Below the pieces are notes generated by a model that was not told the origin of the DNA, searched no databases, and saw only the letters and a program-made list of their open reading frames with translations. From Paenibacillus psychroresistens (lineage in GTDB: Bacteria > Bacillota > Bacilli > Paenibacillales > NBRC-103111), in contig NZ_CP034235.1 of NCBI RefSeq assembly GCF_009728935.1, positions 4,564,001-4,628,000 of the forward strand: a DNA stretch of 64,000 nt. Reading direction: 5' to 3'. Below are positions 32,140-41,457 of the stretch, one piece after another. Both the position numbers and the translations under genes were made by a program. Numbering within the stretch: the stretch's first letter is position 1; each line of letters begins with the position of its first letter.

Positions 32140-33039
32140 CTAAATATTGGGGCTAGTATTCCTAAGCTTCTTATAATACTGCATAGGTGATAGACCTGTC
32201 TGTTTTTTGAACAATTTGCTGAAATGATAGGGATCGTTTAAGCCTACTAAATATCCAATTTCACTAAATTTAAGGGTTGTAGCCTGAATCAGCTCTTTAG
32301 CATTATTAATTCGAATCATATTCAAATAACGGAATATTGTATAGCCCGTAAGCTTACTGAATATCCGATTAAAGTAGTCAAAATTCAATTCAAATTCCTG
32401 TTCAATGAACTCACTAGTAATTTTGTGGCGGTATTCCTGATGAATATAAGTAAGCAGCTGGTGTACTTTATAATAAGACTTTGGGTTATTTAAGCTCTGA
32501 TTATGCAGCTCCAGCAAAAAATTTTCGCGCGAAGCATTAATCAGCAGCTCAGCAAACTTAAATGCAGCGAGGCTACGGTAATTGTAATCTCGTTTTGTAT
32601 AAATACCAACGAGTTCATTAAGAATGTGCAGGATGTGCTGGAAGCTATTCTCGTGTGGCAATTGAAATTTCTTTGGTAAATAGCAGATGGCTTGCTCTGT
32701 TGGTGCAAGATCGTTATCTCTTAAAAACACGTTTTGCGCGAGCTCTGAAATGTCTACTTCCGATAATTCATTAATCTCAGAATGCTCGAAATGAATATAA
32801 TAATAATCGCAGCTCATTTTCTGAAAGCCTTCATGCTCTAAAAAAGGCTGCAGCATAAAAAAATCGCCCTTCTTCAATATATGCTTCACTTTGTTCTCGA
32901 TAAGATGAAGCTCGCCACTTTTAATAAAATATAGCATGAATTCATCAGACGTACGTTTAAAGTGCATCCAGGGGGTTTTATAGGATACATAGCCTACCAG
33001 CCTCATTTTAGGCATAATATCTATTGAAATGGCTAACAT
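32140..33039 (-). CDS. AraC-family regulator with N-terminal cupin
   Basis: 299 residues. The N-terminal half (about 15-150) is a cupin-like sensing domain (GELHLIENKVKHILKKGDFFMLQP). The C-terminal double helix-turn-helix (about 195-295) ends with the AraC signature IGYLVGLNDPYHFSKLFKKQTGLSPMQYYKKL. Such proteins usually activate sugar-utilisation genes. It lies just downstream, in the same direction, of the SLH/discoidin protein gene (gap 54 nt), so they may share regulation. Confidence 0.93.
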   Translation of the reverse strand: MLAISIDIMPKMRLVGYVSYKTPWMHFKRTSDEFMLYFIKSGELHLIENKVKHILKKGDFFMLQPFLEHEGFQKMSCDYYYIHFEHSEINELSEVDISELAQNVFLRDNDLAPTEQAICYLPKKFQLPHENSFQHILHILNELVGIYTKRDYNYRSLAAFKFAELLINASRENFLLELHNQSLNNPKSYYKVHQLLTYIHQEYRHKITSEFIEQEFELNFDYFNRIFSKLTGYTIFRYLNMIRINNAKELIQATTLKFSEIGYLVGLNDPYHFSKLFKKQTGLSPMQYYKKLRNTSPNI

Positions 33040-33093
33040 ACAAACCCCCTAGTTGAATGAAAAAAAGCACTTAAAACGATATGCCCAATCCGT

Positions 33094-36000
33094 TTAGTTA
33101 ATAAATTTAATATTCTGCAGTAATCTCTTAAGCATGACTCCTGCTTGTGCACGAGTAGCATTGGATTGTGGAGCCAAATTAGTCTCCGTTACCCCTTGGA
33201 TTAATCCATCCTGTAAGGTAGCTGCTAAGGAGGTCCGCGCCCATGCGCCAACTTTTTCTTGATCTGTATACTTGGTAAGCGCTGAATCTAGATTAGCTGG
33301 ATTAGAAATATGATCCACTAGCTTCTGTGCACGATAGATCATAGTTGCCATTTGTTCACGGGTAATTGCTGCTAACGGTTTAAAGCTGCCATCCTCATAC
33401 CCATCAATAAGCCCTTTTGATGAGGCAATTTGGACCTCAGCCGCAAACCAATCAGAGCTTTTAACATCCTTGAATTTGGATTTGGCATTTACAGTGCCTT
33501 CGCTTTGTAAGCCAAGTGAGCGAATTAATAAGGCAGCGAATTGGGCTCGACTGATCTCCTGGTCAGGTGCAAAAACAGTATTGCTCACACCATTAATAAT
33601 TAATTTGGAAGCTAATAATTCCAAATCACTTTTGGCCCAATGCTGTGAAAGATCGGTAAAATGCTTTTCTATAGAAACAAGATTAAAAATACCTCCGTAA
33701 GGAACCTTAAGTGTAAAGGTTGTTAGATTGTTATCCGTAGTGGAAGTTGTGGGAACAAAGCCTGTTTTTCCCGATTTCAAGTTAATCCAGACTGCTGTTG
33801 CATTAGCTAAGCTCAAACTTTCATCCGTTGTAATCGTAATTGTACTCTCTACATATATTCCCTCGTAGCTTGGAATCTCAACTCCATTGGCGCTTAATGA
33901 GAATTGCAGTGAGCTGGGCAAGAGTTGATTGGCTTTCATTGGGCTAATCAGCTTTTTTACTTTACCCTCTTCATCTCCGGTCAGGCTATGAATTTTGAAA
34001 GTCAATTTCCCACTTTCTGGGGGAGCGTATTTTTTCAATAAAGAAACAGGTAGTCGTATTGATGATGTTCCAAACTTAATTAGCACACTTAAACCAGGAC
34101 TGATTGTCGTTATGTCATTAAAAGCTTTTTCAGGAAATTCAATGACAGTCGTATCTTTATAATCTTCAAGTTTGAATGAGATTGCAGCTAAGCTATTGCC
34201 ATTTGAACTTGCATCATTTATGGATTTGTTCAAAGCCGATGCTTCGATTCGAACCTTTGAAATTAGCTTGCCACCTTCGGCGTCCTCTCTAACTAAGCTT
34301 ATATCTAGTGGAATTTCACTGGATGTAGAAGCTGAGAATGGCGTTGGTGTTGGGCTGGCTAAATCTGCTAGAGCTAACGTGCTCACATAAACGGATGGTC
34401 CTGTAATAGACCATTTTTGTGAGGCATCTCCAGCTTCAACCTTAAAAGTATAGCTCTGCCCAGCTGACAGCTTATCTACGGTGAATGAGGTTACACCGCT
34501 TACTGTAGTAAGCAAATTCGAATTTTGATAGATCCGATACCCCGTTACACCTAAATCATCCAATGCTCCAGACCAAGTAAGCAGCACACTAGTTTGGGTT
34601 ACACCAGAGGGAACAATAGAAGCATTTGCTCCCCAGGTAGGCAAGCTGCTATTCTCCACTGTTACATAAATGTAAGCCGTATACCCTCCATAGGTCACGG
34701 TGATGGTTACACTGCCAGGTGATACGCCTGTCACACCATTAGAGCTAACCGAAGCCATAGACGAATTAGAGCTGGAATAGGATGCACTGGTAGTTACATT
34801 AGTGCTGGTACCATTGGATTCATGAGCAGTAATAACCATAGAATGGATACTTCCGACGTTTACATTAAATGCACTAATATCTGCGGAAATACTATTAATT
34901 AATGAGGTTACGATTACACTGGATGAGGCGGAAAATCCATTATAAGTCGCAGTAATTGTTGCACTACCTGCACTATTGCCATATAAGCTGCCATAGGCAT
35001 TTATCGTGGCAACTGAAGCTGACGAGGTGGTATAGCTTGCAGAGCTTGTTACATTCTGATAACTTCCATCCGTCATATAAGCATTTAAAGTTATTGTTCG
35101 ATAGGCATTGGTGTTTATACTGTAAGTGCTGTAGTCAAAAGCTAGTCTAGTTATGGTAAGAGGCGAAGTCACAGTAGCTGCAGCTGTTGCAGTTAAGGAA
35201 TGGTAAGAAGCTGTGATTGTTGAATTCCCCAAAGTTACCCCTGTCATAACACCACTATTACTAATCGAAACGCTTGCTGGATTTGAACTTGAAAACGTTG
35301 CACTCGAAGTCACATCTGTTGTGCTTCCATCGGAATTATTAGCCGTGACTACCAAGGGGCTGGTAGAACCTTGATTGATGCTGTAGCTGGAATTATTAAG
35401 CGTAATCGAAGAAATTGTTGGGTTTGGCGTTGGTGTACTTCCACCATCATCATTCGGGCCATAAAGGTTGAATTCCGCAATATTAGGAAAGGCTCCAACA
35501 GAACCAATCCCAACAGTTGAGATTCGAAAATATCTTGCAGTTACATTACCGAGATCTATATATCGCGGATTACTAAGCTTGGAATTAGTTGATTGATCGC
35601 TGAATGGATACCAATTAATTCCATCCACTGAAAAATCAATTTTGTACTTATATATCTCATTCTTGTTTGTATAAGTGGTTTCTGCTTGCAGCACATTTAA
35701 GTTTTGTCCCAAATCAACAACCAACCATTGCGGTAAATTGTTAGAGCTTGGCGCCCAGCTGCTGCTGATTAATCCGTCCACTGCTTTACCTGCATCCCAA
35801 GAAGCAGAAAAAACACTTGATGCTGCTGCCGTTTTTCCTTGTGATAATAAATAAAGTGGAGCGGCTGATTGAAAAATATCAAACTGATTAATCACCACAA
35901 AGTTGCCCGGTGTTCCAACTCCAGAGACTGTGATTCTCATATATCTAGCCATAACATTACCTGTATCGATATATCTTGGATAGCTAGCTGCCACATTACT

Positions 36001-36360
36001 GGTTTTATCAACAAAAGAAGTCCAATTAATTCCGTCTAGTGAACTGTCTATTCGATACTGATAGCTGCTTGCAGCGTCGTCAAAGATAGTCTCCGTTCGT
36101 TGAACGGTTATGTTCTGGCCAAGATCTACGGTTAGCGATTGTGGAAGTGTAAGACTTCCCGCCGACCATTTGGTATAAATGGAACCATCTACTGCTTTCT
36201 CAGCGCTATAAGTAGCACCGGAAACGGTAGACGCGACTACAGATTTCCCAAGTGAGACGGGAATTTCCGCGTATGTATGCTGTAAGAATAAAAACAAAAA
36301 ACCGAGTAACCCAAGTACGATCAAGGCAGGAAAAATCAACCTTTGTCGAGGGTTGTTCAT
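33094..36360 (-). CDS. Multidomain surface protein: F5/8C x2, Big_2 x3, FN3, SLH x3
   Basis: About 1088 residues. A signal peptide (ALIVLGLLGFLFLF) is followed by two F5/8 type C carbohydrate-binding domains (about 30-165 and 175-305; KAVDGSIYTKWSAGS, KAVDGLISSSWAPSS), three Ig-like repeats (about 320-570), an FN3 domain (about 575-660), an unassigned beta region (about 680-880) and three C-terminal SLH domains (from about 895). This is a cell-wall-anchored binding protein without a visible catalytic domain. I start at the third ATG (36360), 8 nt after GGAGG. A cre-like site lies upstream. Confidence 0.92.
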   Translation of the reverse strand: MNNPRQRLIFPALIVLGLLGFLFLFLQHTYAEIPVSLGKSVVASTVSGATYSAEKAVDGSIYTKWSAGSLTLPQSLTVDLGQNITVQRTETIFDDAASSYQYRIDSSLDGINWTSFVDKTSNVAASYPRYIDTGNVMARYMRITVSGVGTPGNFVVINQFDIFQSAAPLYLLSQGKTAAASSVFSASWDAGKAVDGLISSSWAPSSNNLPQWLVVDLGQNLNVLQAETTYTNKNEIYKYKIDFSVDGINWYPFSDQSTNSKLSNPRYIDLGNVTARYFRISTVGIGSVGAFPNIAEFNLYGPNDDGGSTPTPNPTISSITLNNSSYSINQGSTSPLVVTANNSDGSTTDVTSSATFSSSNPASVSISNSGVMTGVTLGNSTITASYHSLTATAAATVTSPLTITRLAFDYSTYSINTNAYRTITLNAYMTDGSYQNVTSSASYTTSSASVATINAYGSLYGNSAGSATITATYNGFSASSSVIVTSLINSISADISAFNVNVGSIHSMVITAHESNGTSTNVTTSASYSSSNSSMASVSSNGVTGVSPGSVTITVTYGGYTAYIYVTVENSSLPTWGANASIVPSGVTQTSVLLTWSGALDDLGVTGYRIYQNSNLLTTVSGVTSFTVDKLSAGQSYTFKVEAGDASQKWSITGPSVYVSTLALADLASPTPTPFSASTSSEIPLDISLVREDAEGGKLISKVRIEASALNKSINDASSNGNSLAAISFKLEDYKDTTVIEFPEKAFNDITTISPGLSVLIKFGTSSIRLPVSLLKKYAPPESGKLTFKIHSLTGDEEGKVKKLISPMKANQLLPSSLQFSLSANGVEIPSYEGIYVESTITITTDESLSLANATAVWINLKSGKTGFVPTTSTTDNNLTTFTLKVPYGGIFNLVSIEKHFTDLSQHWAKSDLELLASKLIINGVSNTVFAPDQEISRAQFAALLIRSLGLQSEGTVNAKSKFKDVKSSDWFAAEVQIASSKGLIDGYEDGSFKPLAAITREQMATMIYRAQKLVDHISNPANLDSALTKYTDQEKVGAWARTSLAATLQDGLIQGVTETNLAPQSNATRAQAGVMLKRLLQNIKFIN

Positions 36361-36387
36361 CATCATAGCCTCCTTTATTAGTTTAAT

Positions 36388-36401
36388 TGATAGCGATTAC
36401 A
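36388..36401. promoter_or_regulatory. cre-like catabolite repression site
   Basis: TGATAGCGATTACA matches the CcpA consensus TGWAANCGNTNWCA except at position 4. It lies about 28 bp before the surface protein start, where CcpA binding would block transcription. Confidence 0.5.
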
Positions 36402-36592
36402 TATATTTTACCAGATTTACTATGAAATAAATATTGATTTCGGCTTGATTATCACTATAAATAAAATTTTATTTTAACTAGTTGAGATTAAGATAAGACC
36501 CTAAGATATTCATCGAAATTTATCGGTCTTTAAAAGTAGCTAATGTACAAAAATAGTCTGATTCGAACATTCCTGATTAATCTATGGCAAAG

Positions 36593-36598
36593 TATAAT
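36593..36598 (+). promoter_or_regulatory. -10 element before the Gfo/Idh-thuA operon
   Basis: TATAAT at 36593-36598; the candidate -35 at 36570 (TTCCTG, 17-nt spacing) is poor, so an activator is likely. Confidence 0.4.
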
Positions 36599-36635
36599 AA
36601 ACATGAAATAGCAGCTGCATTAAGGAGGAGTTAGT

Positions 36636-37688
36636 ATCGGAAAAATTAAAATGGGCGTCATTGGTTTAGCTGGCATTGCTAATTTTCACATTAAAGGTAT
36701 TCTCGAAAGTCAGGATGCTGAGCTGTGGGCTATTAGTGATGTCAATGAGGTTACATTGAAAATGAAAGCTGAAGAATACCATATACCTGATTCACGCTCT
36801 TATACAAATTATAGCGAAATGCTTAAGCATTCGGGTATTGATGCCTTATCGATTTGTACGCCTAACTTCAATCATTTTGAAATTGCCTTTGCAGCCATTG
36901 AGCATGGGATTCCATTTGCCGTGGAAAAGCCCGTTGCACTTAATACCCACGAAGCTGATATTCTGAATCGTAGAGTTCAAGAAACCAAGCTTCCGAATAT
37001 GGTTTGTTTTTCGTATCGCTATAAAGCTGCCGCTAGATATGCTAAGTGGCTTGTTGAACAAGGCTCTTTAGGCAGGATCACACATGTGTACTCGCAATAC
37101 TTGCAGGGCTGGGCGATAAATGAACAGATTCCCTTAATATGGCGGTTTCAAAAAAGCTTGTCCGGATCTGGCGCTTTAGGAGATTTAGGCTCACATATCC
37201 TTGATTTGACACGTTTTCTGGTCGGAGATGCTGAGAAAATATTTTCACATGCAGGCACTCTAGTTAAGGAACGGACTATAATCGACAGCCAAGAACTCGG
37301 ACAAGTTGATGTCGATGATTTCTGTCATTGGATGGCATTATATGCAGGCAATATCTCCGTAACTGCAGCTATTTCGCGTTTTGCTTATGGAAGAGGGAAT
37401 TACCAACGAATTGAGATTTTCGGAACTGAAGGCAGCTTGATCTACAACTTGGATGAAGACGACACTTTAGAGGTATGCATGCCTGGTGAAAACGGCCATT
37501 CTAACGGTTTCAATAAAGTCGCTATTCCAGATAATTTCAAATCAGATCAAATGCAGTCCTTTTTTGATATTGTGAATGGGAAAAGTGATGGATTATCTGC
37601 AACAATGCAGGATGGACTAATCAATCAGAAATCATTGGATGCGATTATTGAATCTTTTACAGCAGGTACTTGGGTTTCACTACAATAG
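36636..37688 (+). CDS. Gfo/Idh/MocA-family oxidoreductase
   Basis: 350 residues if begun at 36636, 345 from the first ATG at 36651. The N-terminal Rossmann motif GVIGLAGIANFHIKG and the conserved FAVEKPVALN (EKP motif, about residue 98) define the family; SGALGDLGSHILDLTRFLVG marks the C-terminal domain. These enzymes oxidise or reduce sugars and polyols with NAD(P). AGGAGG lies 27 nt before the first ATG but exactly 7 nt before an in-frame ATC at 36636, giving the usual start (M)GKIKMGVIG; AUC initiation is therefore considered. It is followed 13 nt later by a ThuA-type gene. Confidence 0.92.
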   Translation: MGKIKMGVIGLAGIANFHIKGILESQDAELWAISDVNEVTLKMKAEEYHIPDSRSYTNYSEMLKHSGIDALSICTPNFNHFEIAFAAIEHGIPFAVEKPVALNTHEADILNRRVQETKLPNMVCFSYRYKAAARYAKWLVEQGSLGRITHVYSQYLQGWAINEQIPLIWRFQKSLSGSGALGDLGSHILDLTRFLVGDAEKIFSHAGTLVKERTIIDSQELGQVDVDDFCHWMALYAGNISVTAAISRFAYGRGNYQRIEIFGTEGSLIYNLDEDDTLEVCMPGENGHSNGFNKVAIPDNFKSDQMQSFFDIVNGKSDGLSATMQDGLINQKSLDAIIESFTAGTWVSLQ

Positions 37689-37701
37689 GAGGTTTCACGA
37701 A

Positions 37702-38379
37702 ATGACGATTAAAGTTACGGTATGGAATGAATATCGACATGAGAAAACAGATGCGGAAGTAGCAGCCATTTATCCAGATGGCATCCATAATGCCATCGCT
37801 AATTATTTGAAAACCGACGAACAATTGCAAGTGAGCACGGCCGTTCTGGATGATCCCGAGCATGGCTTAACCGATGATGTTTTACAGAATACGGATGTAT
37901 TATTGTGGTGGGGCCATTTGGCGCATGACGAAGTTAGCGATGATATCGTTGAAAAAGTACAGCAGCGCGTTTTAGATGGCATGGGCTTAATCGTGTTGCA
38001 TTCTGGACATGCCTCAAAAATATTCAAAAAATTGATGGGAACTGCAACAGGCACCTTGAAATGGCGAGATACTGGCGAGATCGAGAAAATCTGGGTTATT
38101 GAACAAGGCCATCCTATAGCTCAAGGACTTGGCGAGTATATCGAGATTCCTAAGGAAGAAATGTATGGAGAACGCTTTGAAATACCTGCTCCAGACAAGC
38201 TGATCTTCATTAGCTGGTTCGAAGGTGGAGAAGTGTTTAGAAGCGGGTGTTGTTATGAACGTGGTCGTGGTAGAATCTTCTACTTCCGACCGGGTCATGA
38301 GACATTCCCCGTTTATCATCAAGCTGAGGTTTTGCAGGTAATTAGCAATGCGACTTTCTGGGCAGCGGCAAGTAAATAA
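37702..38379 (+). CDS. ThuA-like domain (trehalose utilisation) protein
   Basis: 225 residues of the ThuA, glutamine-amidotransferase-like fold: VTVWNEYRHEKTDAEVAAIYPDG at the start, DVLLWWGHLAHDEV, GLIVLHSGHASKIFKKLMG and GCCYERGRGRIFYFRPGHETFPVY. ThuA proteins occur in operons with Gfo/Idh enzymes and act on oxidised (keto) sugars; the exact reaction here is not known. I start at the ATG at 37702, with AGGAGG overlapping the stop of the preceding gene. A terminator follows at 38389. Confidence 0.92.
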   Translation: MTIKVTVWNEYRHEKTDAEVAAIYPDGIHNAIANYLKTDEQLQVSTAVLDDPEHGLTDDVLQNTDVLLWWGHLAHDEVSDDIVEKVQQRVLDGMGLIVLHSGHASKIFKKLMGTATGTLKWRDTGEIEKIWVIEQGHPIAQGLGEYIEIPKEEMYGERFEIPAPDKLIFISWFEGGEVFRSGCCYERGRGRIFYFRPGHETFPVYHQAEVLQVISNATFWAAASK

Positions 38380-38388
38380 TCGAAAATA

Positions 38389-38418
38389 AAACCGATGTTG
38401 ATCAAACAACATCGGTTT
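38389..38418. terminator. Bidirectional terminator between thuA-like and hydrolase genes
   Basis: AAACCGATGTTG (38389-38400) pairs perfectly with CAACATCGGTTT (38407-38418) around ATCAAA. Confidence 0.85.
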
Positions 38419-38436
38419 CTCTCCTTATTCAACTAT

Positions 38437-40413
38437 CTAAACGTCTACTACTACCATCTGGTGACACTCAAAGCTAGGAATCGTATAGCTTAGCCCTTGT
38501 TCATTCTGCTCAAAAACCAAATCCACACCTTGAGGAGCCAGATAAACCCGCTTCGCTTTTGAATCCAATCTCAATATGACTTCAATGTTATGCAAAGGAA
38601 TTAAATCTTCTATTACCTCAATATCTTCACCGCGTTTTACTGGGGAGGCATATAGCACATGATTCACATAACGCTGCTCCTCAGCTTGATATTGCAAGGT
38701 TGTAATTCCTTGAGCAGGTAAATTGGTTTGCAGTGTCTTATCCTTCAACAATCGATTCAATGCATATAACACTGTTTCCTTGAGAATAAGACTGCCTTTA
38801 GTTGCATAGTCATCGAATATATTCCAAGCGATATAGATCCCTTGCTTACTCTCAACCATCCCAGGTCCTGAACTAATAAATGTATTAGGCGTATGCTGAT
38901 GAGAGCTGAATGAGAAGGTTTCACGGTTGAAATAAGGATCCTCGCGATGGCCTAATTCCACTCCACCCTCTAAAGCTATCTTTTGCCCTTCACCATAGAA
39001 AATAAAAGCCGCGCTGTTCAAGCTCTGCAATTCAAAGTGTGGTTTAAAATAATCCGGTTGATATGGGTTTTTCGAGAGCCATTTCACCCCTAAATCGACT
39101 ACAAATCGATCGCCTGCTGGATTCAGCCCTGATCTTCCAGTAGCTAGAAGCTTGCCACCCTGAGCTAAAAATCCTTGCAGCTTATCTGCAATCTCATCCG
39201 TTATAAGGATATCATCAGGGAGAATAAGCACCTTATACGTATGAAAATCAGCCTCTAAATCGACTACATCAAATAAAATTTTGCCTTCGAGCAGCATTCG
39301 CACTGCACCAACGTCCGATTTGCCTACTCTACCAATGCCATGCCCCTCAGGTTCTTCGCCTTTTTTGGCAGCTTCATTAGAAAGTAACGCCACGTCCGCA
39401 ATATTCTTCACATTCGTACACCAGGCTTCCTTTTGTTCCACTTCCGAATAAGCTGCCCCAATCAAGGCATAAGTCGCTTCGTCCATTCGACCTCTTGGGT
39501 GCAGCTGATCACCAATTGAGCACTTAGCTCCATTCGCAATATTTAACGCAACCTCATATCGTAAAGCATTCTTATGCTTATATCCGCCAAACTCGCCCCA
39601 TGTCGTATGAAACTTGCCCGTCATCCCAAGGAATTCCATCCCCAATGTTTGGGCATAACGCGCTGAGAGCGGAAAATGATCGTAACCCCATCCGCCTGTT
39701 GGCAGAGACTCCAATTCCAAATGTGTATTCATCTGCGCCAATTCTCTACGGCCACGATGAATATGTCCACCATTATGGAAGATCGAATAGCCTGGCTTAA
39801 TGGAGTGAACAACCTCTTTAACTTTAGCTGTATAATTAGCATAGACCTTCTTGCCTAGAGCTTTAACCGCATTCAAATCGTTCGGATCTTGACCATTGCT
39901 GCGTAGCTCTGCTATGCAAAACTGACAGTAACAATCGCGTTCACCAACAATATCAAGAAAAATCCCATCGCCATCGTAATTAGTAACGGTCTCTTCTATT
40001 TGCTTCAATAACACTGCCAAATAAGGTGTATTGAAACAGAACTCATGATAACCCGGAGTCATAAATCCATTTACCCAGCGCGTTTCGTCTTTCACATTAC
40101 GCTGCAGCCAATCCGTATGTAATCTAGCCGTTTTCTCATCCAAGCCAGCAGAAATATAAATCGGAACCTTAACATTTATTTCATGGGCAGCTTCAATCAT
40201 TGCACTCAGCAAATCAAAGCTTAAATTTGGATGTATTTCATTCGCCACAGAGGGATGATAAGCCCAACCATGATGGCATTTCGAGAAAATGGTTATCGAA
40301 TCAACGTGACCTTGAATCAGATTAGCTTGAAATTGTTCCTTAGAAAAATCCGCACCAATAGCACCAATAAGCTCACTTGTATGAAAATCGAGATGTACCT
40401 GTCTAAACCGCAT
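38437..40413 (-). CDS. GHL6-type glycoside hydrolase with beta-galactosidase trimerisation domain
   Basis: 658 residues, cytoplasmic. The N-terminal barrel (about 1-330) resembles the hypothetical glycosyl hydrolase 6 family (FRQVHLDFHTSE, FSKCHHGWAYHPS, GIFLDIVGERDCYCQFC with conserved Cys residues). Residues about 340-560 form the amidotransferase-like trimerisation domain (VLILPDDILITDEIADKLQGFLAQGGKLLATGRSG). Substrate not known; related proteins are annotated as beta-galactosidase or alpha-L-fucosidase-like. It is divergent from an AraC regulator (161 nt) and convergent with the Gfo-ThuA operon, suggesting one sugar-catabolic cluster. Confidence 0.85.
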   Translation of the reverse strand: MRFRQVHLDFHTSELIGAIGADFSKEQFQANLIQGHVDSITIFSKCHHGWAYHPSVANEIHPNLSFDLLSAMIEAAHEINVKVPIYISAGLDEKTARLHTDWLQRNVKDETRWVNGFMTPGYHEFCFNTPYLAVLLKQIEETVTNYDGDGIFLDIVGERDCYCQFCIAELRSNGQDPNDLNAVKALGKKVYANYTAKVKEVVHSIKPGYSIFHNGGHIHRGRRELAQMNTHLELESLPTGGWGYDHFPLSARYAQTLGMEFLGMTGKFHTTWGEFGGYKHKNALRYEVALNIANGAKCSIGDQLHPRGRMDEATYALIGAAYSEVEQKEAWCTNVKNIADVALLSNEAAKKGEEPEGHGIGRVGKSDVGAVRMLLEGKILFDVVDLEADFHTYKVLILPDDILITDEIADKLQGFLAQGGKLLATGRSGLNPAGDRFVVDLGVKWLSKNPYQPDYFKPHFELQSLNSAAFIFYGEGQKIALEGGVELGHREDPYFNRETFSFSSHQHTPNTFISSGPGMVESKQGIYIAWNIFDDYATKGSLILKETVLYALNRLLKDKTLQTNLPAQGITTLQYQAEEQRYVNHVLYASPVKRGEDIEVIEDLIPLHNIEVILRLDSKAKRVYLAPQGVDLVFEQNEQGLSYTIPSFECHQMVVVDV

Positions 40414-40573
40414 ATTTAGAATCTCCTCTACCTTAATTAATAACTACTAAGATAAAGTTACCTGAAATCCCGCCTACTGTATAGCATCCCTCACGATTTT
40501 TATAGCATAATTCCGACCAAATGTTAAAATAGAAAGTGAGATTCGTCCAACTACTCTACGAGGAGTTTTTACT

Positions 40574-41446
40574 ATGCTAGCTTTGCAGCTTACAATCCCT
40601 CCATTACCTCAGTTCATCACAGTCGGGTATGCCACCTGGCGACCAGGGGAAATTCATTTTAAGCGGAATTTTCAAGTATTCGATGTATTATTCATTCAAA
40701 AGGGCACGTTATTTATGACTGAGGAAGATATCTCCTATGAAATTAAAGCTGGGAATATTCTCATTCTTGAAGCAGGAAAAACCCATTGGGGACATCAAAA
40801 ATGTGTAGAGGATACGGAAATTTATTGGTTGCATTTCATCCATCCTGTACCTACCGTTACTATAGATACTAAGCAAATTACGGGCTCGACAATCATCAAA
40901 AAAGGCACAGATTTCGATCTTGCGCCAGCTGAGCAATCTATGTTTCTCCCTAAATTTATCCAAACTGAGCTAAGTTCTTTTATCCCCACCTTGCAAGCGA
41001 TGGTTGCTCTCCATGAGAAATCCAGTCTATTAGGTGCACTGCCATTGAATTCATTATTGGCCCATTTACTGACCTTGCTGCAGAATACATTGATTGAGAG
41101 CTCTGCACCTACTCGATCTTCCCAGCATAGTAAAAAAATCGAAAGCTATTTAAAGGAGCATTTATTGCAATCCCACAGCTCGCAACAAATCGAAGCTGAG
41201 CTTGGCTTAAATTTCGATTATTTGGGCCGATGCTTAAAAAAGCACACCGGCATGAGTCCAACTCAGTACCTCCAATATCAACGGGTTGAGAAAGCTAAGT
41301 CTCTTCTCCTGTATTCCAATGACACCGTACCTTATATAGCTGAACAGGTAGGCATCATCGATTACAATTATTTCATCCGCCTGTTCCGTAAGCAAACGGG
41401 TTTAACGCCCGGTGCCTATAGGCAAAAAAAGCAAAGTTATGTTTAG
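40574..41446 (+). CDS. AraC-family regulator, likely of the hydrolase gene
   Basis: 290 residues: a cupin-type sensor (about 10-110; DVLFIQKGTLFMTEEDISYEIKAGNILILEAGKTHWG) and a C-terminal AraC DNA-binding domain ending VGIIDYNYFIRLFRKQTGLTPGAYRQ. CGAGGAG precedes the ATG. It is divergent from the glycoside hydrolase gene, the normal arrangement for control of that gene. Confidence 0.94.
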   Translation: MLALQLTIPPLPQFITVGYATWRPGEIHFKRNFQVFDVLFIQKGTLFMTEEDISYEIKAGNILILEAGKTHWGHQKCVEDTEIYWLHFIHPVPTVTIDTKQITGSTIIKKGTDFDLAPAEQSMFLPKFIQTELSSFIPTLQAMVALHEKSSLLGALPLNSLLAHLLTLLQNTLIESSAPTRSSQHSKKIESYLKEHLLQSHSSQQIEAELGLNFDYLGRCLKKHTGMSPTQYLQYQRVEKAKSLLLYSNDTVPYIAEQVGIIDYNYFIRLFRKQTGLTPGAYRQKKQSYV

Positions 41447-41457
41447 TAAGTTAAGCA

